The notes under the pieces: model-generated | What the model was told of the DNA's origin: nothing | Database searches by the model: none | The model's input: the letters and a program-made list of their open reading frames with translations, nothing else | Shown: piece by piece, positions 15,602 through 23,391 of the stretch | Numbering within the stretch: the first letter of the stretch is position 1 | How the letters are laid out: each line of letters starts with the position of its first letter | Made by a program: the position numbers and the translations under genes | NCBI GenBank assembly: GCA_016932645.1 | Contig: JAFGCL010000198.1 | Span: forward strand, 1 to 32,765 | Source: Dehalococcoidia bacterium | GTDB taxonomy: Bacteria; Chloroflexota; Dehalococcoidia; UBA2247; RBG-13-53-26 | Reading direction: 5' to 3' | DNA length: 32,765 nucleotides

Positions 15602-17235
15602 TCGGCTTCTCCGGCACGGGGAAATCGATGGTGGCCCAGGGAGTGGCGAGGAGCCTCGGATGGGAGGCGGTTGACACCGACGACGAAGTCGTCAGGCTGG
15701 CCGGGAAGAGCATCCCGGATATCTTCGGACAGGATGGAGAGCCGCACTTCCGGAAGCTAGAGAGGCAGGCTCTGGAAGATGCGTGCCAGAAGACCCGGGT
15801 GGTGATCGCCACGGGCGGCGGCGCCGTTCTCGATCCGAACAACCGTGTGCTGATGAGAAGCTCAGGCGTAGTTGTCTGCCTGGAAGCCAACCCCGAAACC
15901 ATCTACCAGCGGTTGCCTAAGCAGGAGGAGAGTCCGATAGCAGTGCGTCCCCTTCTGGCTATGTCCGATCCGATGGAGCGCATCGTGGAACTGAAACAAT
16001 CGCGCCAAGCGTACTATGCCATGGCAGACTGGATCGTCCAGACCGACCACCTTACGTTGCCAGAGGTCTGCCATGAAGTCGTGCGAGGCAGGCGCTACTG
16101 GCTGCGGACCCATGAGGTGGGCGAGTCACCGAAGTACGACGAAGAGCACGTTTGTGACGTGGTAACGGCCACTGAGCGATATCCCATCTTTGTGAGTTGG
16201 GGGCTGCTGCGCGCCCTGGGACAGCGGGTGAAGGAGGCTGGGCTCAACGGCAATGCCTATGTTGTAGCCGATGCTGCGGTGTTCTCGCTGTACGGCGAGG
16301 CTGTTATGACCAGCCTGCAGGAGGCAGGCTTCGGGGTGCAGAGCTTCGCGGTGCCTCCCGGCGAGAGGAGCAAGACACAGGGCACTGTTTCTCACATCTA
16401 CGACTGGCTGGTGGATTGTCGGGTGGAAAGGGGGGACGTGCTGGTGGCGCTGGGGGGTGGGGTTATCAGTGATATGGTGGGGTTTGTAGCGGCCACTTTC
16501 CTGCGCGGGCTATCGCTGGTCCAGGTGCCCACCAGTCTGATAGCCATGACGGATGCTTCTGTAGGCGGTAAGTCGGCAGTCAACCACGCGAAGGCCAAGA
16601 ATCTGATCGGCTCTTTCTACCAGCCTCGGCTGGTGTTGTCCGATGTGCAGGCCTTGGCGACGCTTCGAGAGAGAGAGTTGACCTCCGGCTGGGCCGAGGT
16701 GATCAAGCATGGGCTGGTTCTCGACCCGGAACTGAATGCGTTCCTGGTGAAGAATGCAAAGAAGCTGGTGAAGCTGGAACCAGAGGCGACGACGGAAGCC
16801 GTTCGGCGGAGCGTGGCCATCAAGGCCCGGATCGTCAGCGAGGATGAGAGGGAACAGGGGCGCCGTATTCTGCTGAACTACGGTCATACGATCGCTCACG
16901 GTCTCGAAGCGGCGACTGGCTATGGGGAGTTCTTGCACGGGGAGGCCGTGTCGGTCGGAATGGCAGGTGCAGCCATGCTCTCCCATGAGCTGGGGTTGGT
17001 GTCGTCGGATGTGGTGAAGCAGCACCGTGGTATTCTTGGCGCGTTCGGACTGCCGATGTCGTGTTCGGACGTAAGAGTGAAGGATGTTCTGAAGGCCGTG
17101 GAATTGGACAAGAAGGTCAAGGGCAAGTCCGTGCGATGGGTGTTGCTCAGGGGCATCGGTCAGCCAGTGATCCGGCAGGATGTGCCGAGGCAGGCAGTGG
17201 TGAAGGTGCTTGAGGAGTTGCTGTCGGATCTATGA
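15568..17235 (+). CDS. aroKB: Bifunctional shikimate kinase / 3-dehydroquinate synthase (AroK-AroB fusion)
   Basis: About 555 residues. The N-terminal ~170 form a shikimate kinase: Walker A GFSGTGKS, DTDDEV, FRKLERQALED and GGGAV. A linker follows, then 3-dehydroquinate synthase with VPPGERSKT, GGGVISDMVGFVAATFLRG, TDASVGGKSAVNH, a NYGHTIAHGLE zinc region and LHGEAVSVGM. AroB makes 3-dehydroquinate from DAHP; AroK phosphorylates shikimate. The same fusion order is known in Thermotoga. The ORF track starts at a TTG at 15493 deep in the previous gene; a GTG at 15568 just before GKRADSPVILIG is more likely, overlapping the TIM-barrel stop by 34 bp. The start is uncertain, since no strong Shine-Dalgarno is seen. 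Confidence 0.95.
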   Translation: MGKRADSPVILIGFSGTGKSMVAQGVARSLGWEAVDTDDEVVRLAGKSIPDIFGQDGEPHFRKLERQALEDACQKTRVVIATGGGAVLDPNNRVLMRSSGVVVCLEANPETIYQRLPKQEESPIAVRPLLAMSDPMERIVELKQSRQAYYAMADWIVQTDHLTLPEVCHEVVRGRRYWLRTHEVGESPKYDEEHVCDVVTATERYPIFVSWGLLRALGQRVKEAGLNGNAYVVADAAVFSLYGEAVMTSLQEAGFGVQSFAVPPGERSKTQGTVSHIYDWLVDCRVERGDVLVALGGGVISDMVGFVAATFLRGLSLVQVPTSLIAMTDASVGGKSAVNHAKAKNLIGSFYQPRLVLSDVQALATLRERELTSGWAEVIKHGLVLDPELNAFLVKNAKKLVKLEPEATTEAVRRSVAIKARIVSEDEREQGRRILLNYGHTIAHGLEAATGYGEFLHGEAVSVGMAGAAMLSHELGLVSSDVVKQHRGILGAFGLPMSCSDVRVKDVLKAVELDKKVKGKSVRWVLLRGIGQPVIRQDVPRQAVVKVLEELLSDL

Positions 17236-17333
17236 ACAGGGCATGCACAAGGGCAGAGTGCCTGGAGAGCGCTACGAGGCTCAGAATGCGGGATGGCAAG
17301 GAGGTGCGGGGAGTCATCCCTGCCGAGAGGTGA
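17232..17333 (+). CDS. Possible 33-residue ORF between aroKB and hslV
   Basis: Too short for the ORF track. The ATG overlaps the aroKB stop in an ATGA arrangement and the TGA lies 3 bp before the hslV ATG, so it fills the gap exactly. The peptide begins MNRACTRAECLESATR and is rich in Arg and Glu. The internal GGAGG-rich stretch and AGAGGTGA near its end could serve hslV. It may be a coupling ORF rather than a functional protein. No homologue is recognised. Confidence 0.35.
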   Translation: MNRACTRAECLESATRLRMRDGKEVRGVIPAER

Positions 17334-17336
17334 ACC

Positions 17337-17888
17337 ATGAACGAGAACGTCAGAGGCACGACGGTAGTAGCGGTGCGGAAGGGCGGTCAGGTAGCCATCG
17401 CCGGGGACGGCCAGATAACCACCGGTGACGTGGTGTTGAAGCATGGCGCCAAGAAGGTGCGCACCCTCTATCACGACCAGGTGATTGCGGGGTTCGCTGG
17501 CTCTGTGGCGGATGCCTTGACCCTGTTTGAGCGGTTCGAGATGGAGCTGGAGAAGTACGGTGGCCAACTGCGAAGGGCGGCCATAGAGCTGGCCAAGGAG
17601 TGGCGCACGGACCGGGTGCTGCGCCGTCTGGAGGCCTGGCTGGTGGTGGCCGATCCAAAGGAGATGCTGGTGCTGTCGGGCGAGGGAGATGTGATTGAGC
17701 CGGATGAGGACGTAGTGGCCATAGGCTCAGGCGGAGGCTACGCGCAGGCCGCGGCGAAGGCGTTGCTGCGGCATTCTAATCTCAACGCCGAAGATATAGC
17801 ACGCATCAGCATGGAAATCGCAGCCAGTATCTGCATTTATACCAACGACCAGATAACGCTGGTCAGCCTGGGTGAAGACGGCGATTGA
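17337..17888 (+). CDS. hslV: ATP-dependent protease proteolytic subunit HslV
   Basis: At 183 residues it is a standard HslV. A short propeptide (MNENVRG) precedes the mature N-terminal Thr of [44 protein letters not shown] and [17 protein letters not shown] are all typical. HslV forms a double hexamer threonine protease that normally needs the HslU unfoldase. No hslU follows: the next gene is an acyl-CoA dehydrogenase. AGAGGTGA lies just upstream of the ATG. Confidence 0.95.
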   Translation: MNENVRGTTVVAVRKGGQVAIAGDGQITTGDVVLKHGAKKVRTLYHDQVIAGFAGSVADALTLFERFEMELEKYGGQLRRAAIELAKEWRTDRVLRRLEAWLVVADPKEMLVLSGEGDVIEPDEDVVAIGSGGGYAQAAAKALLRHSNLNAEDIARISMEIAASICIYTNDQITLVSLGEDGD

Positions 17889-17965
17889 CTGGTGCTGGCG
17901 TCCGGGATTCTCATCAGCGTTACCTTTATCTTCTGGCGATGGCAATGATGCGGAGAGAATGATTC

Positions 17966-19090
17966 ATGGATTTCAACCTGTCTGAACGTGAGAAGATGAT
18001 CCATAGCACGTCAAGGGAGTTCGCCGTGAAGGTGGTGCTTCCCCGTGCGGCAGAGATTGATTGCACTTCCGAGTTCCCGAGAGACGTTGTTCGCGATATG
18101 GTCAAGATGGGCTACTTCGGCCTGGCTTATCCGGCTGAGTATGGCGGCAGCGGTTCGGGCTATCTCAGCTATGCACTGGTGATCGAGCAGTTGGCGCGCG
18201 CCTCGATGACGGTGGGCGCGATTGTGGCCGTCAGCATTCTTTCACAGGAATCGCTCTTTCGTTTTGGCAGCGAGGCCCAGAAGAGGGAGTTCCTGGTGCC
18301 GCTGGTACAGGGGAAGATCCTGGGCTGCTTCTGCTTCACCGAGCCGGGTACGGGGTCCGACCCCAAGGCTGTGGCTGCCAAGGCGAACCTGGAGGCCGGG
18401 CAGTATGTGATTGAAGGACAGAAGAACTTCATCTCGATGGCTTCCGCAGCTTCACAGGCCACCGTATTTGCCAAAGATGAGACAGGAAGGATCAGCGCTT
18501 TCATTGTTCCGACATCTGTTGCTGGCTTCCAGTTGCGGGAACCGTGCGAGACGCTGGGGTTGAGAGGATTCGGCGCTTGCGTCGTCTACCTGGACTCGGT
18601 GCGGGTGCCGAAGGGGAATCTGCTGGGTGAAAAGGGGGGAGGGTACGAGGTCATGCTGGAGGCCATCAGTGTGGAGAGGGTGGGCGTGGCCGCCCAGGCC
18701 GTCGGCGTCGCCCAGGCGGCACTGGATCTCTCGGTGGAGTATGCCGGACAGCGGATCGCTTATGAGAAGCCCATTGCCCGGATGCCCACGATTCAGTGGT
18801 TCCTAGCCGAGATGGCATCGAGGATCGAAGCCGGCCGTTGGCTGGCCTATCGCACCGCCTTCCTCCGCGATGAGGGCCAGAGCATCCGGAACGACTCGGC
18901 AGTGGCCAAGCTCTTCTGCTCACAGATGGCCGTCGAGGTCACCCGCATGGCCATGCAGGTCCACGGCGCCTACGGCACCATGAAGAGCCTGCCCGTGGAG
19001 CGGCTCTACCGCGATGCCAAGATGACCGAGGTTTATGTCGGCGTCTCCGAGATTCAGCGGGCTATCATCGCCAGCCATCTGATCAAGTGA
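17966..19090 (+). CDS. Acyl-CoA dehydrogenase
   Basis: At 374 residues it is a typical ACAD. An N-terminal helical domain is followed by the FAD-binding CFCFTEPGTGSDP and KNFISMASAA, then the C-terminal helical domain with QVHGAYG and RLYRDAKMTEVYVGVSEIQR. The usual catalytic Glu in 'YEGTSEIQR' is Val here (V358, YVGVSEIQR). A Glu is present at the alternative isovaleryl-CoA/long-chain ACAD position (E237, ISVERVG), so the enzyme is likely active on a branched or longer acyl-CoA. GGAGAG lies 8 nt before the ATG. Its stop overlaps the tgt GTG start (GTGA). The metabolic role is not clear from its neighbours. Confidence 0.92.
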   Translation: MDFNLSEREKMIHSTSREFAVKVVLPRAAEIDCTSEFPRDVVRDMVKMGYFGLAYPAEYGGSGSGYLSYALVIEQLARASMTVGAIVAVSILSQESLFRFGSEAQKREFLVPLVQGKILGCFCFTEPGTGSDPKAVAAKANLEAGQYVIEGQKNFISMASAASQATVFAKDETGRISAFIVPTSVAGFQLREPCETLGLRGFGACVVYLDSVRVPKGNLLGEKGGGYEVMLEAISVERVGVAAQAVGVAQAALDLSVEYAGQRIAYEKPIARMPTIQWFLAEMASRIEAGRWLAYRTAFLRDEGQSIRNDSAVAKLFCSQMAVEVTRMAMQVHGAYGTMKSLPVERLYRDAKMTEVYVGVSEIQRAIIASHLIK

Positions 19091-20313
19091 CAGAGCATAG
19101 AGTGAGGCGTACGTTCGAGATCGAGAAGACCTGCCCCCGGACCGGAGCGCGCGCCGGCTTCATCACCACGGCTCATGGTGTTGTTCCCACGCCGGCGTTC
19201 ATGCCCGTCGGCAGCCAGGCATCGGTTAAGGCGCTTACGCCGGACGACGTCAGGGACGTCGGGACAGAGATCCTCCTGAGCAATGCATACCACCTCTATC
19301 TCCGGCCGGGCGTTGATGTCGTCGAGCAAATGGGCGGGTTGCACCGGTTCATGGGCTGGGATGGCCCCATCCTGACCGACAGCGGCGGGTACCAGATCTT
19401 CAGCCTGGCCTCGCTGCGTCGGGTGGATGACGAAGGCGTGGTCTTCCGGTCACATATAGACGGTAGCGAGCATTTCCTCACGCCGGAGGGCGCTGTGCAG
19501 CTCCAGCAGAGACTGGGGGCCGACATTATCATGGTCCTGGACGAGTGCCCGCCCTACACGAAGGAGAAGATGTCGGTCAGGAGGGCCATGGAGCGGACTC
19601 TGCGCTGGGCTGAGAAGTGCGTGAAGGCCCATCGTGGTCGGGACCAGCAGCTCTTTGGCATTGTTCAGGGTGGTGTGTTCTCCGATCTGCGGCGGGATTC
19701 GGTGGCATTCCTGACGGCGCTGGGTTTCCCGGGGTATGCCATCGGCGGTCTGAGCTTGGGCGAGACGAAGAGCGAAACACTGGCCATGGTGGAGGAGACG
19801 GTGGCGTTTCTGCCGACGGACAAGCCGCGGTATCTCATGGGGGTGGGATCGCCGGAGGATCTGGTGGAGAATGTAGATAGAGGGGTGGACCTGTTCGACA
19901 GCGCATTGCCGACGCGGACGGCCCGGAACGGCGCGCTCTTTGCTGCGTCGGGCCGCATCAACATCCACAATGCCGGATACAAGGGTTTGGACCAGCCCAT
20001 TGATGCGGGCTGCGATTGCTACACCTGCCAGAGGTTCTCGGCGGCCTATCTGAACCACCTCTTCAAGAGCAAGGAGTTATTGGCCTACCGGCTGGCCACC
20101 ATCCACAACCTGCGCTTCGTCATGAGGCTGATGGAGCGAATGCGCCAGGCAATCGTTCAGGGCGGCTTTGGCGAGTTCCGAAGGGAATTCCTGGAGAACT
20201 ATCGCACGACCGACGAGGGTGTGCGGCTGGCCCAGAAACAGCGCTGGCTAGAGAGGTCCGTGGGTGTCCACGACGAAGGCGACGGCCCCGAAGACCCCGG
20301 CGTTGTCGCCTAG
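19087..20313 (+). CDS. tgt: Queuine tRNA-ribosyltransferase (tRNA-guanine transglycosylase)
   Basis: About 408 residues in the TGT TIM-barrel fold. Visible are AFMPVGSQASVKAL, LSNAYHLYLRPG, TDSGGYQIFSL, FGIVQGGVF, GGLSLGE and the nucleophile region DSALPTRTARNG. The zinc site is CDCYTC with a later H in ATIHNLRF. It exchanges guanine 34 of tRNAs with GUN anticodons for a queuine precursor. The GTG start overlaps the acyl-CoA dehydrogenase stop by 4 bp. The C-terminal tail after RSVGVHDEG is acidic and lies in the 66-bp overlap with the convergent ROK gene. Confidence 0.96.
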   Translation: MTEHRVRRTFEIEKTCPRTGARAGFITTAHGVVPTPAFMPVGSQASVKALTPDDVRDVGTEILLSNAYHLYLRPGVDVVEQMGGLHRFMGWDGPILTDSGGYQIFSLASLRRVDDEGVVFRSHIDGSEHFLTPEGAVQLQQRLGADIIMVLDECPPYTKEKMSVRRAMERTLRWAEKCVKAHRGRDQQLFGIVQGGVFSDLRRDSVAFLTALGFPGYAIGGLSLGETKSETLAMVEETVAFLPTDKPRYLMGVGSPEDLVENVDRGVDLFDSALPTRTARNGALFAASGRINIHNAGYKGLDQPIDAGCDCYTCQRFSAAYLNHLFKSKELLAYRLATIHNLRFVMRLMERMRQAIVQGGFGEFRREFLENYRTTDEGVRLAQKQRWLERSVGVHDEGDGPEDPGVVA

Positions 20314-21234
20314 CTCGCTGGAGACGATCCGCACCACGCTGGCCGGGAACTGGAAGGCTCTCTCAGCAACCACTTTGCGCGCCGGTTTGAGCAGCATCTC
20401 TCCCATCTTGCCCATGCCTCCGCCGACGATGATCATCTCCGGGTTGAATATATTCACCAGGTTCACCATCCCCACGCCCAGATAAGTGGCGGCCTTGTTG
20501 ATGATGGACAAAGCTGCCGCGTCTCCCTTGTTGGCGGCGGTGGCTACCGTCTGAGCAGTGACGAACTGGGCGTCGCCTTCTGCAATCTCCAGGATGGCGG
20601 TCTTTGTCCCCTGGGCGATAAGGCGCTGTGCTTCCCGGGCGACAGCTTTGCCGGAAGCCAGCACCTCGAGACAGCCGATGTTGCCGCAAGCACACCGCGG
20701 ACCATTGACGTCGATGGTCATGTGGCCCAGCTCGCCGGCGCTGCCGGAAGAGCCGGAGTAGAGCTTACCAGCTATGATGATCCCGCCGCCTATGCCTGTG
20801 CTCACCGTGAGGTAGATCAGGTTGTCTACTCCTCTTCCCGCCCCAAAGCGGTGCTCGCCCAGAGCGGCAGCGGTGGCGTCGTTGATGACGAAGGTTGTTA
20901 CACCAGTGGATAGCTGGATCTCATCTTTCAGTGGGATGTCACGCCATCCGGGGAGATTCGGGGAGGCTGTGACTATACCCTTCTCGGAATCGATGGCCCC
21001 GGCGACAGCGATGGCTATGGCGGAGAGGGACGAGTAGGGAAGATCAGCATCCTTGACCAAAGTGGTGGCTGTAGTGAGGATGCGCCTGATGACCGGTTCG
21101 ACGCCCTCCTCGGCCAGGGTGGGGCTGTATTCGCGGGACAGGAGTTTACCATGCGGAGTGATCAGCGCCGTGACGATCTTGGTGCCGCCGAGGTCCACTG
21201 CCAGCACGGGTTTGCCTGCGGCCGATTCAGCCAT
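20248..21234 (-). CDS. ROK-family sugar kinase (glucokinase-like)
   Basis: 328 residues. The ATP-binding DLGGTKI lies at the N-terminus, and VINDATAAALGEH, TVSTGIGGGII and GELGHMTID mark the substrate site. The ROK zinc motif CACGNIGC is intact, with Glu in the CLEVLASG that follows. No N-terminal HTH is present, so this is a kinase rather than a ROK repressor. Glucose is the likeliest sugar. The ATG at 21234 lacks a Shine-Dalgarno but lies a few bases after a TATAAT, suggesting a leaderless message. Its 3' end overlaps tgt. Confidence 0.92.
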   Translation of the reverse strand: MAESAAGKPVLAVDLGGTKIVTALITPHGKLLSREYSPTLAEEGVEPVIRRILTTATTLVKDADLPYSSLSAIAIAVAGAIDSEKGIVTASPNLPGWRDIPLKDEIQLSTGVTTFVINDATAAALGEHRFGAGRGVDNLIYLTVSTGIGGGIIIAGKLYSGSSGSAGELGHMTIDVNGPRCACGNIGCLEVLASGKAVAREAQRLIAQGTKTAILEIAEGDAQFVTAQTVATAANKGDAAALSIINKAATYLGVGMVNLVNIFNPEMIIVGGGMGKMGEMLLKPARKVVAERAFQFPASVVRIVSSELGDNAGVFGAVAFVVDTHGPL

Positions 21235-21244
21235 GATGAAGGGT

Positions 21245-21274
21245 ATTATAGTCCCGAAGGGAGAGGGGGATCAA
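21245..21274 (-). promoter_or_regulatory. Promoter of the ROK kinase gene, probably leaderless
   Basis: On the minus strand TTGATC (21269-21274) and TATAAT (21245-21250) are separated by 18 bp. Transcription should begin near 21238, only a few bases before the ATG at 21234. No ribosome binding site is visible, which fits a leaderless transcript. Confidence 0.6.
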
Positions 21275-21317
21275 TGAGGCAGTTCAGGAGAGCGAGGACA
21301 AAGGTCGACGAAGCGGT

Positions 21318-21482
21318 TCAATCTCTGATTCGTACGCGCCGCTCTTCGGCAATCCACAGATGCCCCTTCAGGGGTTCATCTGGAAGCATAGGGATCAGGC
21401 GGCTGAGGCTGCTCAACACATTCGCCTTGTCTGCGCGCTTGAGCCAGAGCACGACTATGCCAGCGTGCTGGGCGTGAACGGC
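21318..21482 (-). pseudogene. C-terminal remnant of a DUF5615/COG4634-like PIN-type toxin gene
   Basis: The minus-strand frame ends with HAGIVVLWLKR, a helix, then LKGHLWIAEERRVRIRD and a stop. This matches the C-terminal ~50 residues of DUF5615/COG4634-type predicted nucleases of toxin-antitoxin systems. The upstream part of the frame does not resemble the family and runs into the repeat at 21514-21540, so the N-terminal nuclease half appears lost. No antitoxin partner is visible. Identification is by wording of the tail only. Confidence 0.5.
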
Positions 21483-21513
21483 CGGAGGCCGGGATGTGTC
21501 TGTGTTTTCCATG

Positions 21514-21540
21514 TCACTACCGCGCAGGCGGGAATCCGGT
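21514..21540. repeat. REP-like palindromic repeat (copy 1)
   Basis: This contains GCGCAGGCGGGAATC (21522-21535 region), which is identical at 31542-31556. The reverse complement reads like the widespread 'ATTCCCGCCTGCGC' intergenic repeats. The methyltransferase stop codon lies inside it. Confidence 0.6.
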
Positions 21541-22296
21541 CCGTCTTCCAGACGTCCGCAGGCGCCGCTTCTTCTCTGCCACCACCATGATCTCCATCTC
21601 ATCGAGGTTGATCATGCCTCTTCGCCAGTCGCCCGCGGTGCCGCCCCAGATGTGGAGCACGTTGAGGCCCGCCGTCCGGAACAGCAGCGTCAGTTCCGTG
21701 GGCATAAAAGCGCGCTCCCTCATGGCCGATATCACGCCGGGGATCGAGACATCCGAGACCTCTGAGAGTGTGAGTGGGTCGAAGGTATTCTTCCCCACAT
21801 CTGCCTGGGAATGGCCTCGCGCCATGCGGTATCCGTTGAGGACGGTGAACAGGCATCGCGCCCCCGGCTTCAAGGCCCGGGCGACTCCGCGCAAGATCGC
21901 CAGCGGCTGCTCCAAGGCGTCGTCCCCCCTCCCCAGCAGCCCGAAGGCCCCCTCGCACAGGCAGATGACGGCATCGAACTGCCGCCCCAGTTGCATGCGG
22001 GCGGCGTTGGCGTGCACCAGCGTGACCGAGACCCCAGCTTCTTCGGCGCGCTTCCGGGCCTCCGCCAGCATGCCGGACGAGATATCCACGCCGGTGACCG
22101 TGTAGCCCCGGCGGGCCAGCTCAACGGCGTGCCGCCCGGCGCCGCAGCCGACATCGAGGATCGAGGCGCCGCGCTTGAGCCGCAGTTCCTTGATGAGGAA
22201 ATCGACCTCGTTGACTGTGTTCTTGGTGAAGCAGTTGTCCATGTAGACGGGAGCATGGCCGTCGAAGAACTTCTCCCAGTCGTCTCTTCTGTGCAT
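21517..22296 (-). CDS. SAM-dependent methyltransferase, class I
   Basis: About 259 residues from the ATG at 22296, which has AAAGGAG about 9 nt upstream; the ORF track start at 22344 is less likely. Motif I is ILDVGCGAGRH and the acidic loop is VTGVDISSGML, followed by FDAVICLCEGAFG, so the SAM-binding Rossmann fold is complete. The substrate is unknown. The natural C-terminus seems to end near MEIMVVAEKK; the remaining residues (SGRRTGFPPAR) are translated from the palindromic repeat. It is divergent from the DtxR/feoB unit. Confidence 0.88.
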   Translation of the reverse strand: MHRRDDWEKFFDGHAPVYMDNCFTKNTVNEVDFLIKELRLKRGASILDVGCGAGRHAVELARRGYTVTGVDISSGMLAEARKRAEEAGVSVTLVHANAARMQLGRQFDAVICLCEGAFGLLGRGDDALEQPLAILRGVARALKPGARCLFTVLNGYRMARGHSQADVGKNTFDPLTLSEVSDVSIPGVISAMRERAFMPTELTLLFRTAGLNVLHIWGGTAGDWRRGMINLDEMEIMVVAEKKRRLRTSGRRTGFPPAR

Positions 22297-22425
22297 ACCA
22301 GAGGCTCCTTTCTTGTCCAGGGCAGAGGTTCTGCTGGAATACATTGTGATGTTTCTGAGAAGTGTACGATGCAGGGGCTGTGGAGATCAACACGAATGTC
22401 GCTGGTTGGGCTTTGAGGGATATGG

Positions 22426-22460
22426 TACAATTAAGGCGACTTAACTTAAGCCAGCTTAAG
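22426..22460 (+). promoter_or_regulatory. -10 box and tandem inverted repeats, candidate DtxR-family operators
   Basis: A TACAAT (22426-22431) resembles a -10 box. Immediately after it are TTAAG-GCGA-CTTAA (22431-22444) and CTTAAGC-CA-GCTTAAG (22445-22460), two adjoining inverted repeats. They sit between the promoter and the ribosome binding site AGGAGGGGG of the regulator. Metal-loaded DtxR-family dimers binding here would block transcription. The -35 is not clear. Confidence 0.65.
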
Positions 22461-22479
22461 CGGCAATAGGAGGGGGAGA

Positions 22480-23391
22480 ATGGGAAGCGAGAGAGTCGAG
22501 GAATACCTGGAGGCGATTTTCAAGAGGCAGGCCAAGGAAACGCCTGTCTCGACCTCCGCCCTGGCCGAAGATCTGAAGGTCTCGTTACCTGCTGTCACGG
22601 ACATGATGAAGAGGCTCCAAGACAGCGGTTTCATTGAGTACGAGCCAAACAAGGGGGTTTCGCTCACCGGCGAGGGCCGCCAGAAGGCGGTGTCCATTGT
22701 CAGGCGTCATCGGCTCTGGGAGAGATTCCTGACCGACATCCTTGGCCTGAAGTGGGATAAGGCGCATGAAGAAGCCTGCCGTCTGGAACACGCCACTTCT
22801 CCTGAGACTGAAGATAGGCTGGCTTCACTTATTGGAGATGCCGACACCTGTCCTCATGGCCACCCTATCCCGGACAAAGATGGAAATGTGCCGGAGCAGG
22901 GTGTAAGACCGCTTTCGGATTTCAAGTCACGGCAGAAGGTGTGCATATCGGCCATAGCCAGGGAGGACGCCGTCGTGTTGCGCAAGGTTGAGAAATTGGG
23001 GTTGAAACCCGGGAGCGTGGTATCCATCGATAGCAAGGGCAGCGGAGGATCCATGAAATTGAAGTTCGGCGATCGGAAGCTGGTGGTGGAAGGTGATATC
23101 GCGGAAGATCTGCTGGCGACGCCCTTCGTTGGCGAGGAGAGGGAGGTCAGTGCCGAGGAGGCGGTGCCCATAAGCGCGCTCCGCGCTGGGGAGTCAGCCG
23201 TCGTCAAGTCATACGCGGGTGGACGGGGAATGTTAGGTCGGTGTCTGTCTATGGGATTCACGCCGGGCAGTCAGGTGAGAATGATCGAGAACTACAGGAG
23301 AGGCCCGATATTGGTCAGTGTCTGCGGCTCAGAAGTGGCTCTAGGGAGGGAGATAGCAGGGCGGATCATGGTGAGCAGAAAGAGGCCCTGA
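22480..23391 (+). CDS. DtxR/MntR-family iron-dependent regulator fused to two FeoA domains
   Basis: 303 residues. Residues 1-65 are the winged helix (STSALAEDLKVSLPAVTDMMKRL). Residues 65-130 are the metal/dimer domain with the family pattern RRHRLWERFL and HEEACRLEHATS. From about 145 to 220 there is one SH3-like FeoA domain, and from about 228 to 300 a second, closer to classical FeoA (LGRCLSMGFTPGSQVRMIENYRRGPI). DtxR regulators commonly carry one FeoA-like domain; a second is less usual and may replace the missing separate FeoA. Its stop overlaps the feoB ATG by one base, so both are made together. Candidate operators lie just upstream. Confidence 0.9.
   Translation: MGSERVEEYLEAIFKRQAKETPVSTSALAEDLKVSLPAVTDMMKRLQDSGFIEYEPNKGVSLTGEGRQKAVSIVRRHRLWERFLTDILGLKWDKAHEEACRLEHATSPETEDRLASLIGDADTCPHGHPIPDKDGNVPEQGVRPLSDFKSRQKVCISAIAREDAVVLRKVEKLGLKPGSVVSIDSKGSGGSMKLKFGDRKLVVEGDIAEDLLATPFVGEEREVSAEEAVPISALRAGESAVVKSYAGGRGMLGRCLSMGFTPGSQVRMIENYRRGPILVSVCGSEVALGREIAGRIMVSRKRP

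Noticed and set aside
17300-17325. GGGATG/CATCCC inverted repeat before hslV
   Set aside because: The arms are only 6 bp and lie within the candidate small ORF; no convincing structure.
17966-19090. Acyl-CoA dehydrogenase as a dead enzyme
   Set aside because: The canonical Glu is missing, but the alternative Glu of the IVD class is present, so activity is plausible.
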